Part shown: positions 23,480-32,228 of the stretch, piece by piece | How positions within the stretch are numbered: position 1 is the first letter of the stretch | How the letters are laid out: every line of letters begins with the position of its first letter | Origin: a virus | Direction: 5' to 3' (one strand) | IMG/VR virus record: IMGVR_UViG_3300031344_000086 | Span: 1 to 64,000 of that record | DNA length: 64,000 nucleotides | The notes under the pieces: model-generated | Database searches by the model: none | What the model was told of the DNA's origin: nothing | What the model saw: the letters and a program-made list of their open reading frames with translations, nothing else | Position numbers and translations under genes: made by a program

Positions 23480-24115
23480 ATGAAAGATGTAAAGGCAAAG
23501 GATGCATCAGATTATGAGTTAATATTTATGTCGTTTCATGAGTCTTCACATACAATCGTTGCTCTTCATAATTTTTTTCAAGTATATTATGTAAATGTTA
23601 AAAACGGTGAAATAAAAGATGGAAGCGCGTTATGGTATACGTCATTCGGAATGAATGACACAGAATTAAAAAGAGCTATTCTATTATTAGAACTGCAAGC
23701 AGAATATGCTGGTTTGCTTGGTGAAAGGATAATCCATAAGGATTTAACTGGTTCACAGAAACTTCCAATGAATTTACGTGTTGGAACATCTCATGATATT
23801 AAACTTGCCTCAGATACTATTAGGTATAATAATTTAGCTGCATCCGGAAAAGACACAGCTAATTTTAAAAAAAATATTCAAAAAAAGACGGAAAAGATTT
23901 TATTAGAATATTGGGATGACGTAAAATTATTAGCTCATACGTTGTATGATAAAAGAGTTATTGAATATCAGGAACTTAAATTACTTCTGATTAGAAAATC
24001 CAAGAATAAAAAGTTTTGGAAAGATAGATTTTCTAAAATTGAACGCATATATGTATATGAAGGAGATAATCATCCGCAAGATGATGTTATTAAAAAAATT
24101 ATATTAAATAAATAA
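23480..24115 (+). CDS. Stand-alone M41 (FtsH)-like metallopeptidase
   Basis: 211 residues. A zinc motif His20-Glu-Ser-Ser-His24 is followed by a helix with Ala-Glu-Tyr-Ala-Gly-Leu-Leu-Gly-Glu-Arg and then Gly-Thr-Ser-His-Asp106-Ile-x-x-Ala-Ser, matching the FtsH peptidase order HExxH ... AG..AE ... G(A/T)SxDxxxA, with Asp106 as third zinc ligand. The AAA+ motor and the membrane segments of FtsH are absent. It probably cleaves unfolded or specific proteins without ATP, or works with a host unfoldase. Confidence 0.75.
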   Translation: MKDVKAKDASDYELIFMSFHESSHTIVALHNFFQVYYVNVKNGEIKDGSALWYTSFGMNDTELKRAILLLELQAEYAGLLGERIIHKDLTGSQKLPMNLRVGTSHDIKLASDTIRYNNLAASGKDTANFKKNIQKKTEKILLEYWDDVKLLAHTLYDKRVIEYQELKLLLIRKSKNKKFWKDRFSKIERIYVYEGDNHPQDDVIKKIILNK

Positions 24116-24127
24116 ACGCACAAATAC

Positions 24128-24150
24128 ATGCTTCTACGTGTTAGAAGCAC
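24128..24150 (+). other. Hairpin in the dnaE leader
   Basis: Perfect 7-base stem TGCTTCT/AGAAGCA around loop ACGTGTT, in the 83-base gap before dnaE. The loop end and a CGTAG at 24159-24163 can pair, and AGCAC (24146-24150) can pair with GTGCT (24174-24178), giving alternative folds. There is no T-tract. It may control polymerase expression or mark an RNA processing site. Confidence 0.4.
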
Positions 24151-24198
24151 AGTCCCTTCGTAGGCAGTTATTAGTGCTAAAACCAAAAAGGAAAAAGT

Positions 24199-27100
24199 AT
24201 GAGTCAGTTTGTATCGCTTCATAATTATAGTCATTTTTCATTACTTCAATCATTGATATCTCCAAAAGATTTATTTATACGGGCAAAAGAGCTGGGTCAA
24301 TCAGCAGTAGCAATAAACGATACAGGGTCGTTAGCAGCAAGCTGGGACGCGCTAAAAGCATCAAGAGAAACCGGTGTAAAACTAATAATTGGATGTGAGT
24401 TTTATTTTCGTGATTCAAATAAGAATGATGAACAAAGACCAAGATTTATTGTCCTAATAGCTAAAAATTATATTGGATATCAGAATCTACTTCATTTAAA
24501 TAAAGAGGGTTTTGATAACCCGGTAGTAATTACAAAAAAGGTTTTTCCAGTTTTAGATTGGAATCTTTTACAAAAATACTCAGATGGTATAATATGTCTT
24601 ACAGGATGTGCTAATGGCATTGTAGGGCAATTAATTAATAATAAGAACTTCGATGAAGCAGAGGATACATTAAAAAAATTAGTTGGTATTTATGGTGATA
24701 ATCTCGGCGTTGAAGTTCAAACGCATAATTTAGTTCGTCAGGCAAATAATTTTACAGTTGGTATAAATCAACAATTCACAAACGCACATGCCATAAGGCT
24801 TGCAGAAAAATTGAATTTAAAAGTTGTTCCAACAAACTCAGCAAGGTATATAAAACGAGAGCAGGCTAAAATTGAAGATGCATTGCTTGCAATAGGTTCA
24901 ATGCAGCCAACATATTCTAATGCAAGGATAAAGTTTGATACAAATGATATGTATCTAAAATCTTATGATGAGGTAAAATCTTTCTTTTCAAGAAATTATA
25001 GTGATGAGTTTGCTGATAAAATATGTGAAAATACAATCTATTTTTCTAATTTATGTGAGAAATCCGATTGGATTGAACCAAAGTTTTCTAATCCCGGAGG
25101 TAAAGAACTTCCGGTTTTCCCAGTAAGAGATGAAAAAGACTATCCTGAGTTTTGTGAATGGATGCAAAAACAATCCAGTGAAAGAAAAGCGTTAGATGAA
25201 GATAAAAACTTCCTTAGATTTAGATGTGAAAATGAGCTAAAAAGAACAGGATTAAAATATAAAGACGAATATATGAAACGGTTTGAGGAAGAATTGGATG
25301 TTTTATATTATTGTGGAACTAGTTCATATATGTTAATTACAGCAGATTTTATGAATTGGGCAAGAAATAATAATATACCGGTTGGGCCAGGAAGAGGTTC
25401 AGCGGGAGGTTCATTAGTAGCATACCTTCTCGGTATTCATATGGCTGATCCAATAAAATATAAGCTTGTATTCGAAAGATTCTTCAGTAAGAAACGAACC
25501 TCATTCGCAGATATTGATAATGATATCTCAAAAGAAAAACGAGATTTAGTAATAAATTATATTATAGATAAGTATGGAAAAGATAAGTTTGCTCAGGTAA
25601 ATAATTTTATTTATATAACACCAAAGGTATATGTAAAAGATTTATGCAGATCATTAGAATTAGGTGGAGATCGTAAGGCTGCGGTTAAACTCGGAGCAGA
25701 TATATCTGCTATTATTCCTGATAAGATTGATAATGTTCCAATAAGATATTGGAAAGACGCTATAAAACATGCACCGGTTCTTTCTGAATATATTAAAAAA
25801 TATTCTCAAATAGATGAATATAAAACTATATGTGAAAAACCTCGAGCTAACGGGGTTCATGCTTCTGGCATAGTTATATCAAATAGACCGATATCACAAG
25901 TTATTCCAACGAGAATAGATAAAGATGGCACGATATCAATTCAATTAGATAAAGATAGAGCAGAAGAAGCAGGCATAGTAAAAATAGATATTCTTGGTCT
26001 AGAAACATTAGATATTATAGAAAAAACTAACGATCTAATAAAACAAAGTGGAAAACAAGTTCCTAAAATAGATTACGAAGCATATGATAAAAAAACATAT
26101 GATTTAATTACATCAGGTAATACATTCGGGGTGTTCCAATTCGGAACATCAGCTGGAACTATAGATTTATGTAAAAAAATAAAACCAAAAAGTATAGATG
26201 ATCTTGCGATCATAACTACGCTTGCTCGCCCCGCATCGAAAGAGATTAGAGAGGATTTTATTAAAGTAAGAGAAGGTAAAAATGAAAAAAAGTTATTGCA
26301 TCCAAGTCTTGAAAATGCATTAAAACATACATATGGGTTTCCTCTATATGATGAAAGTTTGCTGATCCTTGCTAAGGATGTTGCCGGTTGGGAGCTTGAT
26401 GAAGCAGATAAGTTGAGAAAATTAACAAAAGAAAAAGGTAAAAACCCAGAAAAGGCGGAAAAGTGGAGACAAGAGTTTATTGCCGGCGCCGGAAAGAACA
26501 AAATACCAAATAAGATTGCTATAAAAATATGGCATGAAATTATTGAACCGTTTGGTAAATATAGTTTTAATTGTTCTCACGCGGTTCTGTATTCAATGAT
26601 ATCTTTTCACACAGCATATCTAAAAGCACATTTTCCAACAGAGTTCCTTCTTGCTAACTTAATGTATGAGGTTCGTTCTACAAATGCAAAGGTTGCAAAG
26701 AAAAATATAGAAAAGATAAAACAAGAGATTAGAAAGTCTGGTATTAGAATAGATAAGCCAGATATAAATAAATCCAATATTACATATCAGATACAAAAGG
26801 ACGGATCGTTATTGACTGGTTTTGAAGCATTAAAAAATGTTGGTGATGATGCCATAAAAGATATTATGGTGAAGCGACCGTTCATAAGTTTTGATGATTT
26901 TATGCTTAGATCAGATTTTTCTAAAATGAGATCTAATACTATTCAGGCGTTAGCAGTTAGTGGTTGTTTAGATAGTTTTGGTATACCTAGACATTTAGTA
27001 TTTTTATATTGTCAAGATTATAAAAAGAAACTGCAAGTCTGGCTAAAAAAACACGATCCTAAAATAGAGCATTTTGAATATTCTTGGCCTGTAGAAAAAG

Positions 27101-27717
27101 ACTGGTCGTTGTCAGAACTATACGCACTTGAAGTTCAATGCATGGGCGAAGCATTCATATGCGGTAAAGATAAGGCATACATTGGATTTTTTGATGGAAA
27201 ATCAACAAAAGCAAATGAAATCAAGAAATTAGAGAATAAAACAAAAGTTGGATCAGTAAAAGCAGAAGTTAAAGATATTTTTATGTTAAAAGTAAAAAAA
27301 GAGGGATCCAAATATTTAGGTCAGGATATGGCTAAGATTACAGTTGAAGATGAAACCGGAGAACAATTAAGTCTTACAATATTCCCCGATGGCTGGAAAG
27401 AGGTAAAAGATCGTATGCGATATCTTAGTGGTGGTAGATATAAGTTTGAGGAAGGAATTGCAATACATTTTTCAGGTTCAGTGAATTATTATGGAGATGA
27501 AATTGGTATTGTGTTAGAAAATCTTCATGAATATTGCGCCCCGCCAATAGCGCCTAAAAATCTAAAAGCAAAAAAAGTTGTCAAAAAAGTTTTGAAGACC
27601 GATATAGTAGATAAAAAAGAAGATGTGAATGATGTTAATGATATGATAAGCGATCTTGAAGATGATTTATATTCAGACGGGTTAATTGATTTAGATGATG
27701 AAGAAAATGATAACTAA
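24199..27717 (+). CDS. dnaE: DNA polymerase III alpha subunit (C-family, DnaE-type)
   Basis: 1172 residues, the usual DnaE length. PHP domain at the N terminus (HNYSHFSLL, residues about 8-16), palm with GPGRGSAGGS near 395-405, catalytic Asp438, Asp440, Asp442 (Asp-Ile-Asp-Asn-Asp) and Asp597 (Lys-Ile-Asp-Ile-Leu-Gly), an HASG segment, a tandem HhH region after 880, an OB-fold near 1020-1120 and an acidic C-terminal tail. The PHP metal site is degenerate: two of the first His are replaced and the Asp-His of the second motif is Asp-Thr, so proofreading by PHP is unlikely. It is the replicative polymerase of the phage. Confidence 0.95.
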   Translation: MSQFVSLHNYSHFSLLQSLISPKDLFIRAKELGQSAVAINDTGSLAASWDALKASRETGVKLIIGCEFYFRDSNKNDEQRPRFIVLIAKNYIGYQNLLHLNKEGFDNPVVITKKVFPVLDWNLLQKYSDGIICLTGCANGIVGQLINNKNFDEAEDTLKKLVGIYGDNLGVEVQTHNLVRQANNFTVGINQQFTNAHAIRLAEKLNLKVVPTNSARYIKREQAKIEDALLAIGSMQPTYSNARIKFDTNDMYLKSYDEVKSFFSRNYSDEFADKICENTIYFSNLCEKSDWIEPKFSNPGGKELPVFPVRDEKDYPEFCEWMQKQSSERKALDEDKNFLRFRCENELKRTGLKYKDEYMKRFEEELDVLYYCGTSSYMLITADFMNWARNNNIPVGPGRGSAGGSLVAYLLGIHMADPIKYKLVFERFFSKKRTSFADIDNDISKEKRDLVINYIIDKYGKDKFAQVNNFIYITPKVYVKDLCRSLELGGDRKAAVKLGADISAIIPDKIDNVPIRYWKDAIKHAPVLSEYIKKYSQIDEYKTICEKPRANGVHASGIVISNRPISQVIPTRIDKDGTISIQLDKDRAEEAGIVKIDILGLETLDIIEKTNDLIKQSGKQVPKIDYEAYDKKTYDLITSGNTFGVFQFGTSAGTIDLCKKIKPKSIDDLAIITTLARPASKEIREDFIKVREGKNEKKLLHPSLENALKHTYGFPLYDESLLILAKDVAGWELDEADKLRKLTKEKGKNPEKAEKWRQEFIAGAGKNKIPNKIAIKIWHEIIEPFGKYSFNCSHAVLYSMISFHTAYLKAHFPTEFLLANLMYEVRSTNAKVAKKNIEKIKQEIRKSGIRIDKPDINKSNITYQIQKDGSLLTGFEALKNVGDDAIKDIMVKRPFISFDDFMLRSDFSKMRSNTIQALAVSGCLDSFGIPRHLVFLYCQDYKKKLQVWLKKHDPKIEHFEYSWPVEKDWSLSELYALEVQCMGEAFICGKDKAYIGFFDGKSTKANEIKKLENKTKVGSVKAEVKDIFMLKVKKEGSKYLGQDMAKITVEDETGEQLSLTIFPDGWKEVKDRMRYLSGGRYKFEEGIAIHFSGSVNYYGDEIGIVLENLHEYCAPPIAPKNLKAKKVVKKVLKTDIVDKKEDVNDVNDMISDLEDDLYSDGLIDLDDEENDN

Positions 27718-27726
27718 AAGGATACA

Positions 27727-28764
27727 ATGATTAAGTTTATAAAAAATGTAGTTAGTGTTGTAAAAAGTTTTATTAATGATGATTTAGATGATGATTTTAT
27801 TTTTGATGAGTCATCACGGCGTAAAGGTCTACAGGTAAAAACAACGCAACATACACCAGCAATGGTGTCAGAATTAGAAGATTGTATTAGTGATAATCCT
27901 GATTGTATTATTGGAAATAAAGCATCTTTTTATAGACAGCCAGCCGAAGAATTAAACGTATCTGACGATGATGTAGTTAATGTATCTGAAAAGTTTCAGG
28001 AAAAAATTACAGATAATACTAATGAAATTAAAAATCAATTAGGTGATATTGATTTAAGTTTAAATAAAATCAAAGATGCTATAAAATCCGGCAAAATAGA
28101 TTTTTCCAAAGTAAATTACGATCCCAATGAAACAGCCCAGTCAATGAATAGTCTAATTGATACCTCTAAAGACTTAGAGCAAAATGATTTTACTGAAATA
28201 AAAAGTATTGTATCTGATTTAAGTGAAAAACTTACCCAATATAATAAGTGGTTGCTTGAATTAAATGATAAAATATCTAATTATGAAAATAGAGAAGTTT
28301 TACAGGCAGTGTCAGCCAGAGCAGATAACGGTGGGTATGGCATCGATCTTCCATTAGATGTTCTTGAAAACGTTGATGATGAAGAGTTTTTTAAGAATAA
28401 AGATATTCCTGAAGTTCTTTTGGCAAATGCAAAAATCAATAAACTTATTACAGATGAAGATCTGTATAAAGCATTTGATATAGTTAAAAACTATGATTTT
28501 GGGCAAGTAATGGTAAAGGAACCATCAAATTTTGTAGTTAGAGAATTAGAAACAATTCTAGGAGATGAAAAGATAAGTGAATTAGCAAATAAACAAAAAC
28601 AAGAAGACACATTAGCAAGGTTTAAAATAAAACACAAACAATCAACACTAACACCAAATACTAGTAAACTTAAACTATTAAATAAACAAAAATCAAAAAC
28701 TACCAAAACCAAATCACCAAAGAAAACTAAGAAAGCCAGTAAATCAAAATCTAAGAAAGTATAA
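27727..28764 (+). CDS. Hypothetical protein with coiled coil and lysine-rich tail
   Basis: 345 residues. Acidic start, a long central coiled coil (about 90-190), a mixed domain, then a Lys/Ser/Thr-rich tail of about 45 residues with many Lys-Lys pairs, similar in composition to the 26-residue peptide at 10075. Tail of this type binds nucleic acid or acidic surfaces. It follows dnaE by 9 bases. Confidence 0.6.
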   Translation: MIKFIKNVVSVVKSFINDDLDDDFIFDESSRRKGLQVKTTQHTPAMVSELEDCISDNPDCIIGNKASFYRQPAEELNVSDDDVVNVSEKFQEKITDNTNEIKNQLGDIDLSLNKIKDAIKSGKIDFSKVNYDPNETAQSMNSLIDTSKDLEQNDFTEIKSIVSDLSEKLTQYNKWLLELNDKISNYENREVLQAVSARADNGGYGIDLPLDVLENVDDEEFFKNKDIPEVLLANAKINKLITDEDLYKAFDIVKNYDFGQVMVKEPSNFVVRELETILGDEKISELANKQKQEDTLARFKIKHKQSTLTPNTSKLKLLNKQKSKTTKTKSPKKTKKASKSKSKKV

Positions 28765-28766
28765 CA

Positions 28767-29366
28767 ATGAAATGTAATTCTTGTAGTGAAGATGTTCCAG
28801 CTAAGTTTGCTCATGCAATATCAATCAATTCTTGTCCATTGTGCGGAAACGCAATAGTTGATCCAGAAGTAAAACTCATTATAAATGATCTGGAAACCGT
28901 TCTCAATAAAGCAAAAGATCATATGGAACAGATCGAAGATTGGCTTATGACTAATTTTCAATTACATAAGGTAAAAGAAAATGAAATTGTAATTAATAAG
29001 GACGAACTTCCTGCAACGGTTAGAGACGAAGAGCGGCAGGGTAGAGGCAAAGGTGTAAATGTTCGCAGGGCTGGTGAAGATGGTAATGATGAAGACGGTG
29101 TTGGCTCAAATAAATTGAGCCCAAAACGAGCAATTGATATAATCAAGGGTCGTACTGGTTCTGGTCTTGCCGATCCGAAAGAATTCGTAGGAACTGATGA
29201 TGAAGGAAATAAAATAGATCTCGCATCAGAAGCCGGTGAAGGGTTAGATAGAAGTGAAGTAAATCAAATGGCAAATCTTTTTGGCGACGGTATGCATGTT
29301 GATCCAAAAGAAAGCGCTAGACATGATGCTCACATACAAAAATTAAAAAGTCTTCGAAGAGGATAA
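28767..29366 (+). CDS. Zinc-ribbon-containing hypothetical protein
   Basis: 199 residues: an N-terminal Cys-x2-Cys ... Cys-Pro-Leu-Cys zinc ribbon (residues 3-30), a helix, and a polar Gly/Glu/Asp-rich C-terminal part. No family recognised. Confidence 0.6.
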   Translation: MKCNSCSEDVPAKFAHAISINSCPLCGNAIVDPEVKLIINDLETVLNKAKDHMEQIEDWLMTNFQLHKVKENEIVINKDELPATVRDEERQGRGKGVNVRRAGEDGNDEDGVGSNKLSPKRAIDIIKGRTGSGLADPKEFVGTDDEGNKIDLASEAGEGLDRSEVNQMANLFGDGMHVDPKESARHDAHIQKLKSLRRG

Positions 29367-29702
29367 ATGCAAAAACGAGTAATTGCAAATCAAATGGTTC
29401 TTTTAACAGATGATGAGTATCAAATGTATAAAGATATTTGTGCTTCATATGATCGTCCGCCTTCAATGAAGGGATCAGACTTGTTTCAGGATCTTATTGT
29501 TTCAGATAATAATGGATATATAACATATATTAAGCCACCGTCAACTAGACAGACTTCAATGGAAGTATTTTTATTTATATGTTCTATAATGCAAAATCAA
29601 CAGTTAAGGCTCATGCAGAAACAAGTTGATGATCTATGCGCTAATATTAAATTACAAGCCGACAAATTATTCGAAGAAATAAAGTCAGACCTTAAAAAAT
29701 AA
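29367..29702 (+). CDS. Hypothetical protein
   Basis: 111 residues, mixed alpha/beta with a helical C-terminal half and two Cys. It starts immediately after the preceding stop. Not recognised. Confidence 0.58.
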   Translation: MQKRVIANQMVLLTDDEYQMYKDICASYDRPPSMKGSDLFQDLIVSDNNGYITYIKPPSTRQTSMEVFLFICSIMQNQQLRLMQKQVDDLCANIKLQADKLFEEIKSDLKK

Positions 29703-29753
29703 ATTAAAAATAAAGTTGTTGCGGATAAATCTGACAGTAAGTAAATTAGGAAG

Positions 29754-30251
29754 ATGAAAGAAAAAATCACACTTGGTCAAGTCATAGGTGAAAGCTTCGA
29801 TGACAACTTCTCTGACTTCGATCTTACAGAAATACAACATGTGCTATCGGTTTTAGCATCAGAGAATGCTATCGATATAGCACACGCCGAATTTTTACAA
29901 CAAAAAACATTATATGGAGCCGATATATTAATCGGTTATATCGCAAAGTTAGTCAAAACAGTTTCATTTTTGGAGACGAAAGCCAATTCAATAAAGAATA
30001 AAGTAGCACTTGAATATAAAGCAGCAGATGGGAAAACTACTGCTGATATGAAAAAGCAAGCTGGCGAGTCATCGGAAGACGTTGAAAAATTAAATATTTT
30101 GCTTGCAAAAGCAAAAGGAAGTAAAACATTTTTAGAGAGAAAGTATGAAATACTGATCAAGGCTCATCATTATTATAAAGACGTTGGGATTGGTATGCGT
30201 AAAGGAATAGTTTCGTCATCGAATAATAATGATATGATAGGATGGAAATAA
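29754..30251 (+). CDS. Hypothetical helical protein before recA
   Basis: 165 residues, helical and charged with a coiled-coil segment (about 65-130). An SD (AGGAAG) is next to the ATG. It overlaps an in-frame upstream ATG of recA but ends before the true recA start. Possibly linked to RecA loading; only the position suggests this. Confidence 0.58.
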   Translation: MKEKITLGQVIGESFDDNFSDFDLTEIQHVLSVLASENAIDIAHAEFLQQKTLYGADILIGYIAKLVKTVSFLETKANSIKNKVALEYKAADGKTTADMKKQAGESSEDVEKLNILLAKAKGSKTFLERKYEILIKAHHYYKDVGIGMRKGIVSSSNNNDMIGWK

Positions 30252-30265
30252 TAAAAAGGAATAAA

Positions 30266-31408
30266 ATGGATAATAAATTAGAATCATTTTTTAAATCATT
30301 TGCGGAAGCAGATGAAGAGTTAGATTTTAGATTTGCAGATCAATTTGGGTCTAAGGTTCCAGTTGTAAAAACTGGAAGTCCCGGTCTTGATGATGCATTG
30401 TCGTCTGGTGGTCTTCCATTTGGAAGAATAATTCAATTATACGGGCCACCACACAGTGGTAAAACATTAATGTCTATGCTTGCAATTTTAGAAGCTCAAA
30501 AGTTAAATACAGAATCTAAGCAATTATTTATAGATGCCGAAGGAACATTTAGCTCTATATGGGCTCAAACACTTGGAATAGATATATCGCGTGTTCTAAT
30601 TGTGGATGGGGATTCCGCAGTCAATGGTCGAAGACTATTTGAAACATTACTAGGGACTCCAAAAGAGGATAGCAAGCATATTTTAGTTGGTAAATCAAAA
30701 GAAGGATTTTTAGATAAGGTTGCGGATAAAACATTCGATTTTAACTTGGTTGTATTGGATTCGCTTGGAGCAATTATACCACCGGGTGAAGATGTTTCAG
30801 CAGTTGGTAAAATGAATATGTCATTGCTTGCCAGGTTTCTTTCAACAACAATGAAAAAACTATCGTTAGAAGTTAAAAAGGCTAATCTTCCTTTTATAAT
30901 TATTAATCACAAAAGAGATGGAATGGATCCGTATGGACCAGACCATACGTTCTCTGGTGGTAATACATACGGACATTTTCTATCTTGTAATGTGTATTTT
31001 GAAGCGATACAAAGAAAAGATGCCCAAATTTTAAATGAAAAAGATCAAAAAATTGGACACATGATAAGAGCAAAAGTTGAAAAAAGCAAGTTTGGAATTA
31101 CACCAAGACAATGCGAATTCAAAGTGGATTTTTCTAAGGGTGTAGTAGATAAGCATGAAGAAATTGCTAAACTTGCATTAGATTACAATGTTGTTGAGAA
31201 GCCTACATCAGTATCACATCAATATGGAGATTATAAATGGGTAGGTTTTCCAAAGTTTTGTGAAGCTCTTTTAGAAAATCCTGCGCTATGTCAAGAAATA
31301 TCAGATAAGATTGAAATAGCAAGAGATTCAAAATTCAATAGAAAACCAGATTCAGCAAATGTTGTCGAAATGAAAACAGAAAAAAAATCAAAGAAAGTAG
31401 CGGTCTAA
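30266..31408 (+). CDS. recA: RecA-family recombinase
   Basis: 380 residues from the ATG at 30266, chosen because AAAGGA is placed 5 bases upstream; the ATG at 30242 would add eight atypical residues. Walker A is GPPHSGKT at residues 60-67. The core fits RecA/UvsX, including Leu-Val-Val-Leu-Asp-Ser-Leu-Gly (Walker B), an Ile-Asn-His-Lys-Arg-Asp-Gly loop (L1/L2 area) and a Gly-Gly-Asn-Thr segment. Strand exchange with SbcCD, SSB and the RuvC-like resolvase points to recombination-dependent replication. Confidence 0.93.
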   Translation: MDNKLESFFKSFAEADEELDFRFADQFGSKVPVVKTGSPGLDDALSSGGLPFGRIIQLYGPPHSGKTLMSMLAILEAQKLNTESKQLFIDAEGTFSSIWAQTLGIDISRVLIVDGDSAVNGRRLFETLLGTPKEDSKHILVGKSKEGFLDKVADKTFDFNLVVLDSLGAIIPPGEDVSAVGKMNMSLLARFLSTTMKKLSLEVKKANLPFIIINHKRDGMDPYGPDHTFSGGNTYGHFLSCNVYFEAIQRKDAQILNEKDQKIGHMIRAKVEKSKFGITPRQCEFKVDFSKGVVDKHEEIAKLALDYNVVEKPTSVSHQYGDYKWVGFPKFCEALLENPALCQEISDKIEIARDSKFNRKPDSANVVEMKTEKKSKKVAV

Positions 31409-31409
31409 C

Positions 31410-31736
31410 ATGCCAGATGATGTAGTGATTCAACCAGCAAAACTTCTGGAAAACTTCAAGCTTCCAGCACGAACAACACCAACATACTTGGTTATAATAA
31501 ATACTGGTAAAGCAAAAGAAGTAGACTCATATTTTATAGCAGTAAAGCGTGATGATAACTCGTCTAGTTCTGCTAAGTTCGTTGGATTTTTTTCCAATAA
31601 ACCAGAAAAAGATATTAGGTCGTCATACGATCAAATAATAAAAGAAACAGATACGGCAGAATTTATAGAAATAGAGTTTCCTTGGGCTAAAATATGTAGT
31701 ATTCAAAGCCTAATTTATAGACATAAAACCAAATAA
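31410..31736 (+). CDS. Hypothetical protein downstream of recA
   Basis: 108 residues, beta-rich, ending in a Lys-rich stretch. It starts one base after the recA stop and is likely co-translated. Not recognised. Confidence 0.58.
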   Translation: MPDDVVIQPAKLLENFKLPARTTPTYLVIINTGKAKEVDSYFIAVKRDDNSSSSAKFVGFFSNKPEKDIRSSYDQIIKETDTAEFIEIEFPWAKICSIQSLIYRHKTK

Positions 31737-31753
31737 AAACTTACCTTAATAAA
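31734..31753 (+). promoter_or_regulatory. 20-base element copy 2 (shared with 9995)
   Basis: TAAAAACTTACCTTAATAAA differs from the 9995 copy by one base. It lies 64 bases before the ATG at 31798. The shared distance to a strong SD and a short basic gene makes a promoter likely. Confidence 0.4.
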
Positions 31754-31797
31754 CAATCAAATAAACAAAAACAGAAAACAAAACAGGAGAAATCAAA

Positions 31798-32112
31798 ATG
31801 AGCAAGACATCAAAAACAACACGAACAGTTCGTAAATCAAGCACCATAACACGACCAAACGTTGATCGTACAATAGTTCAAAGCATAAAAGAACAAGTAA
31901 TCAGTCTTCTTGATACAGCTAAGAACGGTCAATGGGTAGGAACAATGACAGACCTAAGCGGCAAAATCCGCACCGGTATTCGTTCACCAAGCTATCTTCG
32001 TCGTGTTCTAAACGTTGCGGTTCCATCAATTCGCAACGCAGGCGTTAGCGTTAAATTCGGTCGCACAACCGATCATTCACGTACACGTTATGTTCGTTTT
32101 ATTCAGGGTTAA
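31798..32112 (+). CDS. Small basic protein, probably nucleic-acid-binding
   Basis: 104 residues: a Lys/Ser/Thr/Arg N terminus (about 25 residues), then a compact domain with a Leu-Arg-Arg-Val-Leu helix and an Arg-rich end (Arg-x-Arg-Tyr-Val-Arg). AGGAG sits 9 bases before the ATG. Codons are richer in CGT and GTT than in neighbours, which suggests high expression. It has the same upstream element as the lysine-rich peptide gene. A winged-helix or other DNA-binding fold is possible; the family is not recognised. Confidence 0.65.
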   Translation: MSKTSKTTRTVRKSSTITRPNVDRTIVQSIKEQVISLLDTAKNGQWVGTMTDLSGKIRTGIRSPSYLRRVLNVAVPSIRNAGVSVKFGRTTDHSRTRYVRFIQG

Positions 32113-32228
32113 ATCTGGTAATAAATTAACATATTAATAGAGAAAATAGTTCCTCCAAAAGAGGCTATATTCGGTAAAAACAAACAGTAAATCTAATAGT
32201 TAGATTAAATAGATAAAAGGAAAATAAA
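32113..32228 (+). other. Intergenic leader of the SSB gene with two hairpins
   Basis: 116 bases without a gene. One imperfect hairpin is near 32147-32167 (ATAG..CCTC / GAGG CTAT); a second is perfect, AATCTAA-TAG-TTAGATT at 32190-32206. A purine-rich AAAAGGAAAA (32215-32224) just before the SSB start acts as SD. The hairpins lack T-tracts. They could regulate or stabilise the SSB transcript, as in T4 gene 32 autoregulation; that comparison is inference. Confidence 0.35.

Noticed and set aside
24116-24198. tRNA or tRNA-like gene in the dnaE leader
   Set aside because: Hairpins do not form a cloverleaf, and no T-loop or acceptor stem could be drawn. No tRNA gene was found in other gaps either.
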